From positions 1 to 20,766 of the forward strand of contig CAZQOV010000043.1 of assembly GCA_964595055.1 (NCBI GenBank): a DNA stretch of 20,766 bases. The letters are read 5' to 3'. This document shows positions 1-7,769 of the stretch, piece after piece. Position 1 is the stretch's first letter. Every line of letters begins with the position of its first letter. The stretch comes from CAYRTD01 sp964595055 (lineage in GTDB: Bacteria; Bacteroidota; Bacteroidia; Bacteroidales; GCA-2748055). Made by a program: the position numbers and the translations under genes. Under the pieces are notes generated by a model. That model made no database searches and was not told the origin of the DNA. It saw only the letters and a program-made list of their open reading frames with translations.

Positions 1-78
1 CATTTGCAGATTACTGAGTACGCCGAGTATTACCAAGTAAGTTCAGTTGACCAGGTATTAGGAACTTTTGTTTGGTGA
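1..78 (+). CDS. Possible C-terminal end of an upstream gene (partial)
   Basis: Frame 1 is open from the first base to a TGA at 76-78 and encodes 25 residues ending in DQVLGTFVW. Residue composition is protein-like and not low complexity. The frame stops 10 bases before the stop codon of the convergent gene on the other strand, a spacing typical of a tail-to-tail pair. I do not recognise the family. Twenty-five open codons could occur by chance, so this is only a candidate gene end. Confidence 0.4.
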   Translation, partial: HLQITEYAEYYQVSSVDQVLGTFVW

Positions 79-88
79 CTGAAAACTA

Positions 89-1621
89 TTACGACAGGCT
101 CATCCATTCATACCCCATCTTCTTCAATGCCTCTCTTAGCGAGGTCTCGGGCTGGATAATATTGTATTCTCCCCAAAAAGAAGGGTCGTAAGAGAATTCC
201 TGGTCGGAGAAAACAACATCGCTTTTTAATCTTTCTCTCCACGGAATGTTTTTACGCACACCAGGGTTGACTTCTGTGATGGCCATTTCAATACCGATGC
301 TATACAGCGAGCTGAACCATTGTCGTTTTTTTCGAAGTTTGAAACTTACCTCGGCCTGGACCATGCTGAGGTGATATCTTTCATCTTTTTTCCGGTACTC
401 GACACGATAGTTCGCATTCAGTGGCCTTAATCTTATGGAAGGACTTTTTTTAATGAGGAAACGTTCCGGGTTTTTTCTCAAATCTTCCGGGGAGATAGAA
501 AAATCGACTGCTACCAGCGCATAATCATTTGTGTTTATAAACAACTCTCCTTCAAAATGAGTATAAAGATTGTTTTGCTTTGGAGAAAATCCGATAAGAT
601 AGACTTGTTGATTTCGGTAGTTTACTATATTCCTGTACTCAAAATTATAATATTTTTCGAAATCACTTACCAGGAAATCCAGCCTGTTTTTAATAATATC
701 CAGCTCCAGAGAGGAAGTAATTCCAGCCTGAATTTTCATTACAATACTATCTTCAGGACTGATATTCTGAAGTTTTCTTCCTTTAATGAGCCGGGTGTTA
801 TCATTTTTAAAATTAAGGGTATAAGGGCTTTTTGCGATGTCGATAACCGCTTCTGAAAAGGTGATATATTCTTTATTTTTCTGGACGTATTCACGGAAAT
901 AGGCATCCATTAAGGAGGGCTCATCGAGATAGTTAATCGAAATATTTTTTATGGATTTTTTAAGGACTTCTACCGGATTCTGATAGCGGATAATAACCTC
1001 CTGAAGTGAGATAATATCTTTTTCCAGTTCGATCAGAATAATTTCACTGGTATTTTTATTCAAATGTGTATAATTATTTTTATAACCGATCATAGAGGCT
1101 ACCAGTATGGGGTCGTTAATTTTTTCCGGAATTGTCAAGCTAAATTCACCTTGCGCATTGCTTATTATTCCTTTATTGGTTCCATCGACAAGTATTGTTG
1201 CGTAGGGTAGTGCCTCATTTGTTTGTTTGTCAAGGATTTTTCCGTCTAATCTCAAGTGCGCGGTTTCTACCTTTTCACCATGATCTGTTTTTGATGAGGG
1301 ACTTTTTCTATAAATAACAATATTTTTATCAATGAGACGATAATTCAGATCCGGATTTTCAAAAAGGGAGTCCAGGGCTGTTTCCAGATCAGCCTCATTC
1401 AGTAGCAGGTTGATTTTTTTTGAGTTTGAGAGCAGCTCAGCGTCAAACGTAAAATAATAGCCGGTTTGTAAGGTAATTTCTTCCAAGGCTTTTAAGGCGG
1501 GTTTGTTTTTAAAATGAAGGCTTATTTTTGCGTCCGGAAGCTGGGAAAAAGCAGGGAACGACAATAAGAAAGTGAATATGGCTATTAACCATTTAATGAA
1601 GACTATTATGCATAGATTCAT
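89..1621 (-). CDS. STN and carboxypeptidase-regulatory-like domain protein, secreted
   Basis: Predicted exported protein of 510 residues, last gene of a sigma/FecR cassette. A signal peptide with a long hydrophobic core ends near AFSQ. An STN (secretin/TonB short N-terminal) domain follows at about residues 32-105, then a carboxypeptidase-regulatory-like beta-sandwich at about 123-202 (LPYATILVDGTNKG, then NAQGEFSLTIP). The remaining 300 residues match the neighbouring paralogue at 3328-4611, including a WGEYNIIQP motif near the C-terminus. No TonB-receptor barrel or plug is visible. In FecA-type systems the STN domain touches the FecR anti-sigma factor, so a signalling role is a reasonable inference. 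I chose the ATG at 1621 because GAAGG lies 8 bases upstream; an in-frame GTG at 1630 would add three residues. FecR ends only 13 bases upstream, which suggests one transcript. The precise function is unknown. Confidence 0.8.
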   Translation of the reverse strand: MNLCIIVFIKWLIAIFTFLLSFPAFSQLPDAKISLHFKNKPALKALEEITLQTGYYFTFDAELLSNSKKINLLLNEADLETALDSLFENPDLNYRLIDKNIVIYRKSPSSKTDHGEKVETAHLRLDGKILDKQTNEALPYATILVDGTNKGIISNAQGEFSLTIPEKINDPILVASMIGYKNNYTHLNKNTSEIILIELEKDIISLQEVIIRYQNPVEVLKKSIKNISINYLDEPSLMDAYFREYVQKNKEYITFSEAVIDIAKSPYTLNFKNDNTRLIKGRKLQNISPEDSIVMKIQAGITSSLELDIIKNRLDFLVSDFEKYYNFEYRNIVNYRNQQVYLIGFSPKQNNLYTHFEGELFINTNDYALVAVDFSISPEDLRKNPERFLIKKSPSIRLRPLNANYRVEYRKKDERYHLSMVQAEVSFKLRKKRQWFSSLYSIGIEMAITEVNPGVRKNIPWRERLKSDVVFSDQEFSYDPSFWGEYNIIQPETSLREALKKMGYEWMSLS

Positions 1622-1629
1622 GGGCTTCA

Positions 1630-1634
1630 CCTTC
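1630..1634 (-). promoter_or_regulatory. Ribosome binding site supporting the ATG start at 1621
   Basis: The - strand reads GAAGG eight bases before ATG. It overlaps the alternative in-frame GTG at 1630-1628, which argues for initiation at the ATG. Clear Shine-Dalgarno sites are scarce elsewhere in this window. Confidence 0.45.
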
Positions 1635-2636
1635 TTAGTTTTGAATTTTTACCAGGTATTTATCTTTTTTCTTTTCAATATCAAGATCAAATGCAAGGGC
1701 AATAGTTTCTAAAATGGCATCAATAGATTGTTTATGATAAGAAGAGGTTAACCTTAGTTCATCAATATCCTTTTTACTGGCCATTATTTCTACCTGATAG
1801 GCATCTTCCAGGGTTTTAAAGACATCCCCGATAAGTTCATCCTGGAAATAGAATTCACGGGTTTTCCATGCCAGGTAATTCGAATCTGAAAGCCTACTGA
1901 GGTTTGCTGAATTGTGATCAATCTTACTGTACTGTCCTTCAGTTAAAATTAGCAGAATTTCTTTTTTAAGGGGTTTCACCTGTACTTTTCCTGATTCAAC
2001 GTATACCTCGGTAAGATTTGCAGAGGGCTCTTCTTTGACATTGAAGGAGGTGCCCAGGACTTTGATTTCAGCCGTTTTTGTTTTAATGATAAAAGGACGA
2101 ACGGAATCTTTCATTATGTCAAAGTATGCTTCGCCTTTTAACTGAAGGGAAGGTCTTTTTCCAAATGCATCGGGAATTCTGATTTCAGAACCCTTTTTCA
2201 GGAATACCCTGCTTCCGTCGGGCAAATCGAAGGCTGTGTTGTTTTCAATGGCAATATAATTCAGTGGACCATTGTTTGAAAGGCTGCCAGGTTTAAGATA
2301 TAACCAGGAAGGGATCAAAATAGCAAGCAAGACTAGAATGGTTGCCGCAATTCGAATCAGGGTAGGAGGGAGAACCCTGGTTTGCTGGTCCGATGCCAGA
2401 CCCTCATCCCTTATCCTGCCATAGAGTTTACTCCATGCCGTTGTGGATTCGGAAAAATCCTTTACAGGATCAGAATTTATTTTGTTCCATGTTTCCTGCA
2501 TTTGAAAAAATTCTTGTTTCTTTTCTTCATCTTTTTCAATTAATCGCATAAATGAAGAAATTTCTTTTTTATTCATTTCACCTGAAAGATAACTTGCCGT
2601 AAGGCTGGCGAAATCTCGTTTATAATTCATTTTCAT
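1635..2636 (-). CDS. FecR family anti-sigma factor
   Basis: Single-pass membrane anti-sigma factor of 333 residues, expected to hold the upstream ECF sigma factor inactive until a periplasmic signal arrives. The N-terminal cytoplasmic part (about 1-92) is charged and helical. One membrane segment spans about 93-114. A periplasmic FecR domain covers about 127-222, with FDLPDGSRVFLKKGSEI, the LKGEAYFDI motif and VLGTSFNV. A C-terminal DUF4974-like domain, typical of Bacteroidota FecR proteins, covers about 265-331. The start codon overlaps the sigma stop codon (ATGA, 4 bases), so translation is probably coupled. The ATG two codons further in is an alternative start. The STN-bearing protein immediately downstream is its likely signalling partner. 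That is inferred from gene order and the FecA-FecR precedent. Confidence 0.92.
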   Translation of the reverse strand: MKMNYKRDFASLTASYLSGEMNKKEISSFMRLIEKDEEKKQEFFQMQETWNKINSDPVKDFSESTTAWSKLYGRIRDEGLASDQQTRVLPPTLIRIAATILVLLAILIPSWLYLKPGSLSNNGPLNYIAIENNTAFDLPDGSRVFLKKGSEIRIPDAFGKRPSLQLKGEAYFDIMKDSVRPFIIKTKTAEIKVLGTSFNVKEEPSANLTEVYVESGKVQVKPLKKEILLILTEGQYSKIDHNSANLSRLSDSNYLAWKTREFYFQDELIGDVFKTLEDAYQVEIMASKKDIDELRLTSSYHKQSIDAILETIALAFDLDIEKKKDKYLVKIQN

Positions 2637-3187
2637 TTTTTTATATATCCAAATTCATTAAGAGACAAACGAAAGGCTTTAAGTGCTTTTCCCATATTTG
2701 CTTCAACTGTTTTAACAGATATTGAAAGTTTCTTTGCAATTTCCGAATAGGTCAACCCTTCAAACCGGCTCAGGCGAAAGATCTGTTGCGTTCGGTCAGG
2801 TAAGCGATGCATGGTTTCCAGAATGGTTTCATTGAGCTCTTTATAACTCATCTCTTCAAAAGGGCTGTCTGAGGTTCCGGGGGTTTTAGCCGCTGCCTCC
2901 TCGTCAAACCCGGATTCTTTTTTCATTTTTCGAAGATGGTTCATGGCGTTATTATAAACAGAACGGTAAAGATAACTTTGCCACTTTGACGTTAAGATAA
3001 ACCCTTGTTTGTTTTTCCAAATGTTGAAAAAAACATCCTGAACAATTTCTTCGGCAATGCTTTCATTTTTTAATAAGGATTGAGCATAAAGACACATTCC
3101 CGGATAGTAACGATGAAAAAGGGCTTCAAAACTTTTGATGTCGCCCTTTTTAATTTTTTTCAGGATATTTTGGTCTTTATTTTTCAT
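2633..3187 (-). CDS. ECF RNA polymerase sigma-70 factor
   Basis: Extracytoplasmic-function sigma factor of 184 residues, the usual length for the Bacteroidota FecI-like group. Region 2 lies at about residues 20-85 (FHRYYPGMCLYAQSLL, then AEEIVQDVFFNIW). Region 4 with its helix-turn-helix lies at about 120-172 (LPDRTQQIFRLSRFEGLTYS, EIAKKLSISVKTVEANM). Regions 1.1 and 3 are absent, as expected. It overlaps the FecR gene by 4 bases. A TAGATTTG element 50 bases upstream suggests its own promoter within the cassette, so sigma and FecR may be made separately from the first gene. Targets cannot be read from the sequence. The two paralogous regulatory-like genes on either side are obvious candidates, because ECF/FecR cassettes often control adjacent genes. 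Confidence 0.95.
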   Translation of the reverse strand: MKNKDQNILKKIKKGDIKSFEALFHRYYPGMCLYAQSLLKNESIAEEIVQDVFFNIWKNKQGFILTSKWQSYLYRSVYNNAMNHLRKMKKESGFDEEAAAKTPGTSDSPFEEMSYKELNETILETMHRLPDRTQQIFRLSRFEGLTYSEIAKKLSISVKTVEANMGKALKAFRLSLNEFGYIKK

Positions 3188-3237
3188 CTTTTTGAGAGAG
3201 AGCGTTTTCTGAATATATAAGAAAAGGAAAATTTACA

Positions 3238-3245
3238 CAAATCTA
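3238..3245 (-). promoter_or_regulatory. Candidate -7 promoter element for the sigma/FecR genes
   Basis: The - strand reads TAGATTTG, an exact match to the Bacteroidota -7 consensus TAnnTTTG, 50 bases before the sigma ATG. The expected TTTG -33 element is not clear; only a weak TTAG lies near the right spacing. It fits a housekeeping promoter in the 140-base gap after the upstream gene. Confidence 0.4.
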
Positions 3246-3327
3246 ATCAGAAAACGTTCCACTAACCCTAAAAATTTCCTGCTGTACATTAAATCAATCT
3301 CTAAGTCCTCCGCAAATGAAGCGTTTT

Positions 3328-4611
3328 TTATTCATCAAACTTACGGTTCAGTTTACGTATAGCTGATTCTATTGATTGATCGGGTTCAATAATATTATAA
3401 TCTCCCCAGTAATCTGGATCAAAATAGGTGTATACCATATCGTCGAGGACATCATTTCTCTTAAATCTTTCCTTAAAGTTGATTTTTTCTGCCAGGCCGG
3501 TTCTCCTGTCTGTAATAGCGATTTCGGTCATAATGGTATACATAGAATTAAACAGGCGTTTATCCCATTTAATTTTTAATTTCACTTCAGCACGGGCATA
3601 ATTGAAGTACCACTGGTCATCATCAATGGTATAGGATGTTCTGTAAGTGGCGGCCTGAGGCAAAATGGACATTCCAACAGGTTTTCTCTGGATAAAAAAC
3701 CGGGAAGCTTCATTTTCATCTTCGATATTTAAGGAAAACTCAGCTTCAGAGATTGCCAGTTTATCCATGTCGATAAAAATTCGTCCATAATAATATGGGT
3801 CAGTAATGTAAGGCTTTTGCCTGAAAAATACGACATAATGTAATCGGTCGTCCAGAGAAATCACATTTTCAAGTGAGAAATCGTAGATTTTTTCATAATC
3901 TTCAGTAAGCAGTAAATAGGGGTTTTTCACCACATCAAGCAAAAGAGATACAGCCGGACCTCCCTGTAATTTAAGGAGAATGGTATCCATTTTTTCGACA
4001 TCTGCACTTTTTCTTCCTTTGTCTATTCTTACCTGATCAAATTGCATGGATTTATTATAACCCGATTTATAAATATCCACAACGGCCTCGGAGATGGCTA
4101 CATATTTTCTTCTGTTTTTAATGGCTTCCCGGTAAAAACCATTCATCATCTGAGGTTCGGGATTATAGTTTTCGGCTACTTTTTTCAGGACTTCATCAAT
4201 AAATTCCGGTCCATTTACCGGCCGAATGGTTAACTCATTAATTTGAGTTGATGCCGGAGATAATGTTATGGTATGGAAGTTATTTGCACTGAATTCTGTA
4301 AGGGGTACTACTTTGCTAATGTACCCGAGATAAGTAACTTTAATAGAAGAAACCTCAGTTTCTTTTTCCAGTTTCAATGTAAATTCACCATCAATGTTGG
4401 TAACCGTTGCGACATTGGATCCTACAGCCTCCACAGCTGCAAAAGGAAGTTTATCCCGGGTGTTTTCATTCATCACAATTCCCTGATAACTTATTAAGGT
4501 TACTGAATCTTTCTGGAGCTTATCCTTTTGCAGGTCAGCTCCTGTTAGACTTACTGCAAAAAGCCAAAGCATTGCAGCAAGAAATGCGGATTTTACTTGT
4601 AATGTTTTCAT
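3328..4611 (-). CDS. Carboxypeptidase-regulatory-like domain protein, exported
   Basis: Exported protein of 427 residues, first gene of the sigma/FecR cassette. A signal peptide (residues 1 to about 25, hydrophobic LAAMLWLFAVSLTGA) is followed by a carboxypeptidase-regulatory-like beta-sandwich at about 39-118 (KLPFAAVEAVGSNVATVT, NIDGEFTLKL). The rest aligns by eye with the C-terminal 300 residues of the protein at 89-1621. Shared landmarks include FYREAIKNRRKYVAISEAVV against YFREYVQKNKEYITFSEAVI, and WGDYNIIEPDQS against WGEYNIIQPETS. Unlike that paralogue it lacks an STN domain. This family is common in Bacteroidota and is usually annotated only by its regulatory-like domain. An outer-membrane or periplasmic location is inferred. 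The biochemical role is unknown. Confidence 0.82.
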   Translation of the reverse strand: MKTLQVKSAFLAAMLWLFAVSLTGADLQKDKLQKDSVTLISYQGIVMNENTRDKLPFAAVEAVGSNVATVTNIDGEFTLKLEKETEVSSIKVTYLGYISKVVPLTEFSANNFHTITLSPASTQINELTIRPVNGPEFIDEVLKKVAENYNPEPQMMNGFYREAIKNRRKYVAISEAVVDIYKSGYNKSMQFDQVRIDKGRKSADVEKMDTILLKLQGGPAVSLLLDVVKNPYLLLTEDYEKIYDFSLENVISLDDRLHYVVFFRQKPYITDPYYYGRIFIDMDKLAISEAEFSLNIEDENEASRFFIQRKPVGMSILPQAATYRTSYTIDDDQWYFNYARAEVKLKIKWDKRLFNSMYTIMTEIAITDRRTGLAEKINFKERFKRNDVLDDMVYTYFDPDYWGDYNIIEPDQSIESAIRKLNRKFDE

Positions 4612-4668
4612 TTTATTTGCGATTAAATTAATAAAGACTTGCTTTACTAATAAGATGCATAAAAGGAC

Positions 4669-4693
4669 AAATACCCTATGGGGTATTTTTTTT
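4669..4693 (+). repeat. Inverted repeat with T tract, terminator-like
   Basis: AAATACCC and GGGTATTT form an 8-base-pair stem around a TATG loop, followed on the + strand by a continuous T run to 4693. Read on the + strand it has the form of a weak intrinsic terminator, although no gene is transcribed into it from the left. Read on the - strand it sits 58 bases before the ATG of the gene at 3328-4611 and could instead be an operator or leader hairpin. The symmetry is certain; the role is not. Confidence 0.45.
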
Positions 4694-4904
4694 GAGAAGT
4701 AAAGTCTGATAATTTATACATTTATCGCCTTTACCGGGCAAGGGTTCTTTGAAATTCGGCTATACTTTGATATTTTATTTTCTTTGCCTTAATCAACCAG
4801 GCAAAGTTGCCTTGGCAGTTATGTGCATATGTTTAGAATACCCCTTATAGCATTCCTTTTTTTCCTTTACCGGTGATTTTTGGTTACAAAGTCTGCCATA
4901 ATAA

Positions 4905-5072
4905 AATTACAAAAGAAATTTTCATCTCTTTTTTGACCGGCAGAACGAAATATATGCTTTGCTCGATGAATACCCGTTGAATAAAAGGCATTACAGAATG
5001 GCTCGTAAACATTTAGATGATTTTTATTCTGTTATTAATAATGAGCGGTTGGTGGAAAGGGAATTTATATAA
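4905..5072 (+). pseudogene. Possible gene remnant without a start codon
   Basis: A frame open from a TAA at 4902-4904 to a TAA at 5070-5072 encodes 55 residues, including YALLDEYPLNKRHYRMARKH and VINNERLVEREF. The charged, amphipathic composition is more protein-like than translated AT-rich spacer. No ATG opens it; the only in-frame ATG (at 4998) would leave 24 residues. After the TAA the frame stays open again for about 35 codons. It may be the eroded end of a lost gene. I do not recognise a family, and chance is possible. Confidence 0.3.
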
Positions 5073-5189
5073 AAGGCCAGGACTTCAAACGCCGATTTAC
5101 TGGGGGAAATAAAAAATCATATTCGTTTAAACCTCATAAATATCTATATTTCTGGATGTTTAAATTTGATTAATTGTTAAGATTCTTGC

Positions 5190-5221
5190 TTGATAATCCC
5201 GGCTTTTTTTCTTTATCTTTA
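5190..5221 (+). promoter_or_regulatory. Candidate promoter for the pyrophosphatase gene
   Basis: TTG at 5190-5192 and TATCTTTA at 5214-5221 are 21 bases apart. This resembles the Bacteroidota TTTG / TAnnTTTG arrangement with one mismatch in the -7 element. It would give a leader of about 110 bases. A TATATTTA nearer the gene is a competing candidate. Confidence 0.25.
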
Positions 5222-5336
5222 CGGCTTATTTTGAAAAATGAAAGCTGTATTTCTTGTTTTCTTTCTGATTTAAAACTTTTTAGAGTGTGTTGAAATATAT
5301 TTATCTAATAAATCATTAAATCAAAATCTTAATCAC

Positions 5337-7664
5337 ATGGAAGCACTTACTGTACTTCAAGTGGAGGTGGTTAATGCGACGGTAAAAGAATTCTGGTTCA
5401 TTCCTGTTGCATCTGTACTTGCACTTGTTTTTGCCTGGTTTTTCTTTAAATCAATGATGAAGAACTCTGAAGGAACCGATCGAATGAAAGAGATTGCCCA
5501 ACATGTTCGGGACGGAGCTATGGCATATCTGAACCGGCAGTATTCGGTAGTCGCGATTGTATTTCTGATCATCCTGGTTATTTTAACTCTCCTGGCCTAT
5601 TTCAATGTTCAGAATCCTTTCGTACCTGTTGCGTTTCTGACCGGAGGTTTTTTCTCCGGGCTTTGTGGATTTTTGGGTATGAAAACAGCTACTTTTGCCT
5701 CTGCCAGGACCGCTCATGGTTCTTCACAATCGTTGAACAAAGGGCTTCAAATTGCCTTCAGGAGTGGTGCAGTGATGGGGCTTGTTGTTGTGGGATTTGC
5801 GCTTCTCGACATTTCGCTCTGGTACATTATCCTTACCAAACTGGTCTATACGCCTGAGAATATGCAAACTGGTCTTTCTTTTCTCGGGCTGGATTTTGTT
5901 CATGAAGGAATTACCCAGAAAGAAAAAATGATCGAGATTACCGCTACCATGCTTACTTTTGGTATGGGTGCATCTACCCAGGCATTGTTTGCCAGGGTTG
6001 GTGGTGGAATTTACACCAAAGCTGCAGATGTGGGTGCAGACCTTGTAGGTAAAGTTGAAGCCGGAATTCCTGAGGACGATCCAAGAAACCCTGCTACAAT
6101 TGCAGACAATGTAGGTGATAATGTAGGTGATGTTGCCGGAATGGGTGCCGACCTGTATGAATCGTACGCCGGATCAATTCTTGCCACCGCTGCTCTTGGT
6201 GCCGCACTTCCAGCACTTACCGGGCAAGAGCAAATTACCCGGATTGTTGCTCCTATGCTGGTTGCTGGAATTGGGATCATACTTTCTATCATAGGGATAT
6301 TCATGGTGCGTACCAAGGAATCGGCTAATCAGAAGAATCTTTTAAATGCTTTGTTGCTGGGAACAGGTGGCAGTTCAGTTCTGATCCTGGTTGCCCTGGC
6401 CATTATGGCTTATTTCGACTGGATAACCTGGGGTGTGTTTGGATCTGTTATAGCCGGTCTGCTTGCCGGAGTTATTATTGGTCAGGCTACTGAATATTTT
6501 ACCTCTGATGAATACAAACCTACAAGAGGAATTGCCAAACAGGCGCAGCAAGGCCCTGCAACCACAATTATTGACGGGGTAGCTGTAGGTATGTTTTCTA
6601 CCTGGCTACCGGTAATTACAATTGTACTGGGTATTATTGCTGCCTTCTGGTCGGCTGGTGGATTTAATAATTTTGCGGAAGGTGTATATGGCATCGGTTT
6701 TGCCGCTGTTGGAATGCTTTCTACATTAGGGATTACGTTGGCTACAGATGCATTTGGCCCGATTGCAGATAACGCTGGTGGTAATGCCGAAATGGCAGAT
6801 TTGCCTCCTGAGGTTCGCGAAAGAACTGATGCTCTTGATATGCTTGGTAATACTACCGCTGCTACCGGAAAAGGTTTTGCCATTGGTTCTGCAGCATTGA
6901 CCGCCATGGCGCTGGTTGCTGCTTACATTGAAGAAGTTAAGCTATGGATTGGAAAGCTTGCTAAAGACACGGTTGAAGGGATCAAAGAGGTAGGAGATAT
7001 TGTATTTTATGTGGATCAGGCTCCCATTTTGGCTGAAGGCCAAAAGGCTGTATATATTGCTGATGCTCATATCGATCATTTTGTTGAAGCCTATAGCCTT
7101 TCTATATTCAATCCGATGCTTCTTGGGGGAATATTTATCGGGGCTATGATGGCATTTGTGTTCTGTGCCATGACAATGAAAGCCGTTGGCCGTGCTGCAG
7201 GAGCAATGGTCGATGAGGTTAGACGCCAGTTTAGAGAGATTCCGGGAATTATGGAAGGAACAGCTACTCCCGAGTATGCCAAGTGTGTGGCTATATCAAC
7301 AAAAGGAGCTCAGCGTGAAATGGTAGTACCCTCCCTGGTTGCAATTGTGGTGCCTATTATGGTGGGTGTGATCCTGGGCGTAGCCGGTGTGGTTGGACTA
7401 CTGGTTGGAGGACTCACTGCCGGATTTACCCTGGCTGTGATGTTAAATAATGCTGGAGGAGCTTGGGATAATGCGAAAAAGTATATTGAAAAAGGAAACT
7501 TCGGAGGAAAAGGAAGTGAAGCTCATAAAGCCGGAGTAGTTGGAGATACTGTCGGAGATCCTTTTAAAGATACATCAGGACCTTCCCTGAATATTCTCAT
7601 TAAACTTATGACCATGGTTTCTGTGGTAATGGCAGGGTTAACTGTGGCAGTGAGTTTAATATAG
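5337..7664 (+). CDS. hppA: Membrane-bound ion-pumping pyrophosphatase (K+-dependent type)
   Basis: Integral membrane pump of 775 residues that couples hydrolysis of pyrophosphate to export of H+ and/or Na+. The sequence alternates about sixteen hydrophobic segments with the conserved active-site loops. The pyrophosphate/Mg2+ motif DVGADLVGKVE is at 231-241, DDPRNPATIADNVGDNVGD at 247-265, DNAGGNAEMADLP at 478-490, NNAGGAWDNAKKYIE at 704-718 and GDTVGDPFKDTSGPSLN at 736-752. GNTTAATGKG at 504-513 has alanine where K+-independent enzymes have lysine, so this is the K+-dependent subfamily. Glu275 in DLYESY sits where Thermotoga-type Na+ pumps keep their gate glutamate, so the ion may be Na+, or both Na+ and H+. 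The gene stands alone and ends at a strong hairpin. No Shine-Dalgarno site is visible before the ATG. Confidence 0.96.
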   Translation: MEALTVLQVEVVNATVKEFWFIPVASVLALVFAWFFFKSMMKNSEGTDRMKEIAQHVRDGAMAYLNRQYSVVAIVFLIILVILTLLAYFNVQNPFVPVAFLTGGFFSGLCGFLGMKTATFASARTAHGSSQSLNKGLQIAFRSGAVMGLVVVGFALLDISLWYIILTKLVYTPENMQTGLSFLGLDFVHEGITQKEKMIEITATMLTFGMGASTQALFARVGGGIYTKAADVGADLVGKVEAGIPEDDPRNPATIADNVGDNVGDVAGMGADLYESYAGSILATAALGAALPALTGQEQITRIVAPMLVAGIGIILSIIGIFMVRTKESANQKNLLNALLLGTGGSSVLILVALAIMAYFDWITWGVFGSVIAGLLAGVIIGQATEYFTSDEYKPTRGIAKQAQQGPATTIIDGVAVGMFSTWLPVITIVLGIIAAFWSAGGFNNFAEGVYGIGFAAVGMLSTLGITLATDAFGPIADNAGGNAEMADLPPEVRERTDALDMLGNTTAATGKGFAIGSAALTAMALVAAYIEEVKLWIGKLAKDTVEGIKEVGDIVFYVDQAPILAEGQKAVYIADAHIDHFVEAYSLSIFNPMLLGGIFIGAMMAFVFCAMTMKAVGRAAGAMVDEVRRQFREIPGIMEGTATPEYAKCVAISTKGAQREMVVPSLVAIVVPIMVGVILGVAGVVGLLVGGLTAGFTLAVMLNNAGGAWDNAKKYIEKGNFGGKGSEAHKAGVVGDTVGDPFKDTSGPSLNILIKLMTMVSVVMAGLTVAVSLI

Positions 7665-7679
7665 GAAGACAGCACATTT

Positions 7680-7714
7680 AAAAAAAAACCGTTTCGGAAG
7701 GAACGGTTTTTTTT
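7680..7714. terminator. Bidirectional intrinsic terminator
   Basis: An A-rich arm ending CCGTT (7681-7693) pairs perfectly with AACGG plus eight T (7702-7714), giving 13 base pairs. A further T-G wobble and C-G pair close on a GGAA loop, which is a GNRA tetraloop. Both strands leave the stem with a T run, so it can end transcripts of the pyrophosphatase gene (+, 16 bases past its stop) and of the convergent LpxH-like operon (-). Confidence 0.93.
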
Positions 7715-7769
7715 GTGTCCGGTTAAAGGAAAGATACAGGCCGTTAAGGTATAAAGGTTGGTTGTTGTT

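Larger units (their letters stand above)
4612..5336. other. Long divergent intergenic region (725 bases)
   Basis: This AT-rich stretch separates the - strand sigma/FecR cassette from the + strand pyrophosphatase gene. It holds an 8-base inverted repeat with a T run at 4669-4693, a 55-codon frame without a start codon at 4905-5072, and a possible pyrophosphatase promoter at 5190-5221. I see no tRNA, riboswitch-like fold, CRISPR or insertion-sequence ends. Its length is unusual in an otherwise compact window and hints at an eroded gene. Confidence 0.6.

Noticed and set aside
557..856. + strand frame of 99 codons
   Set aside because: It lies wholly antisense to the STN-domain gene, is rich in Ile and Phe, and shows no family motif; a shadow of real coding sequence.
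6011..6907. Long - strand frames (101 and 141 codons) opposite the pyrophosphatase gene
   Set aside because: Their Ala/Ser/Pro/Ile-rich composition is what antisense of Gly/Ala/Val-rich membrane protein produces; no independent start signal or motif.
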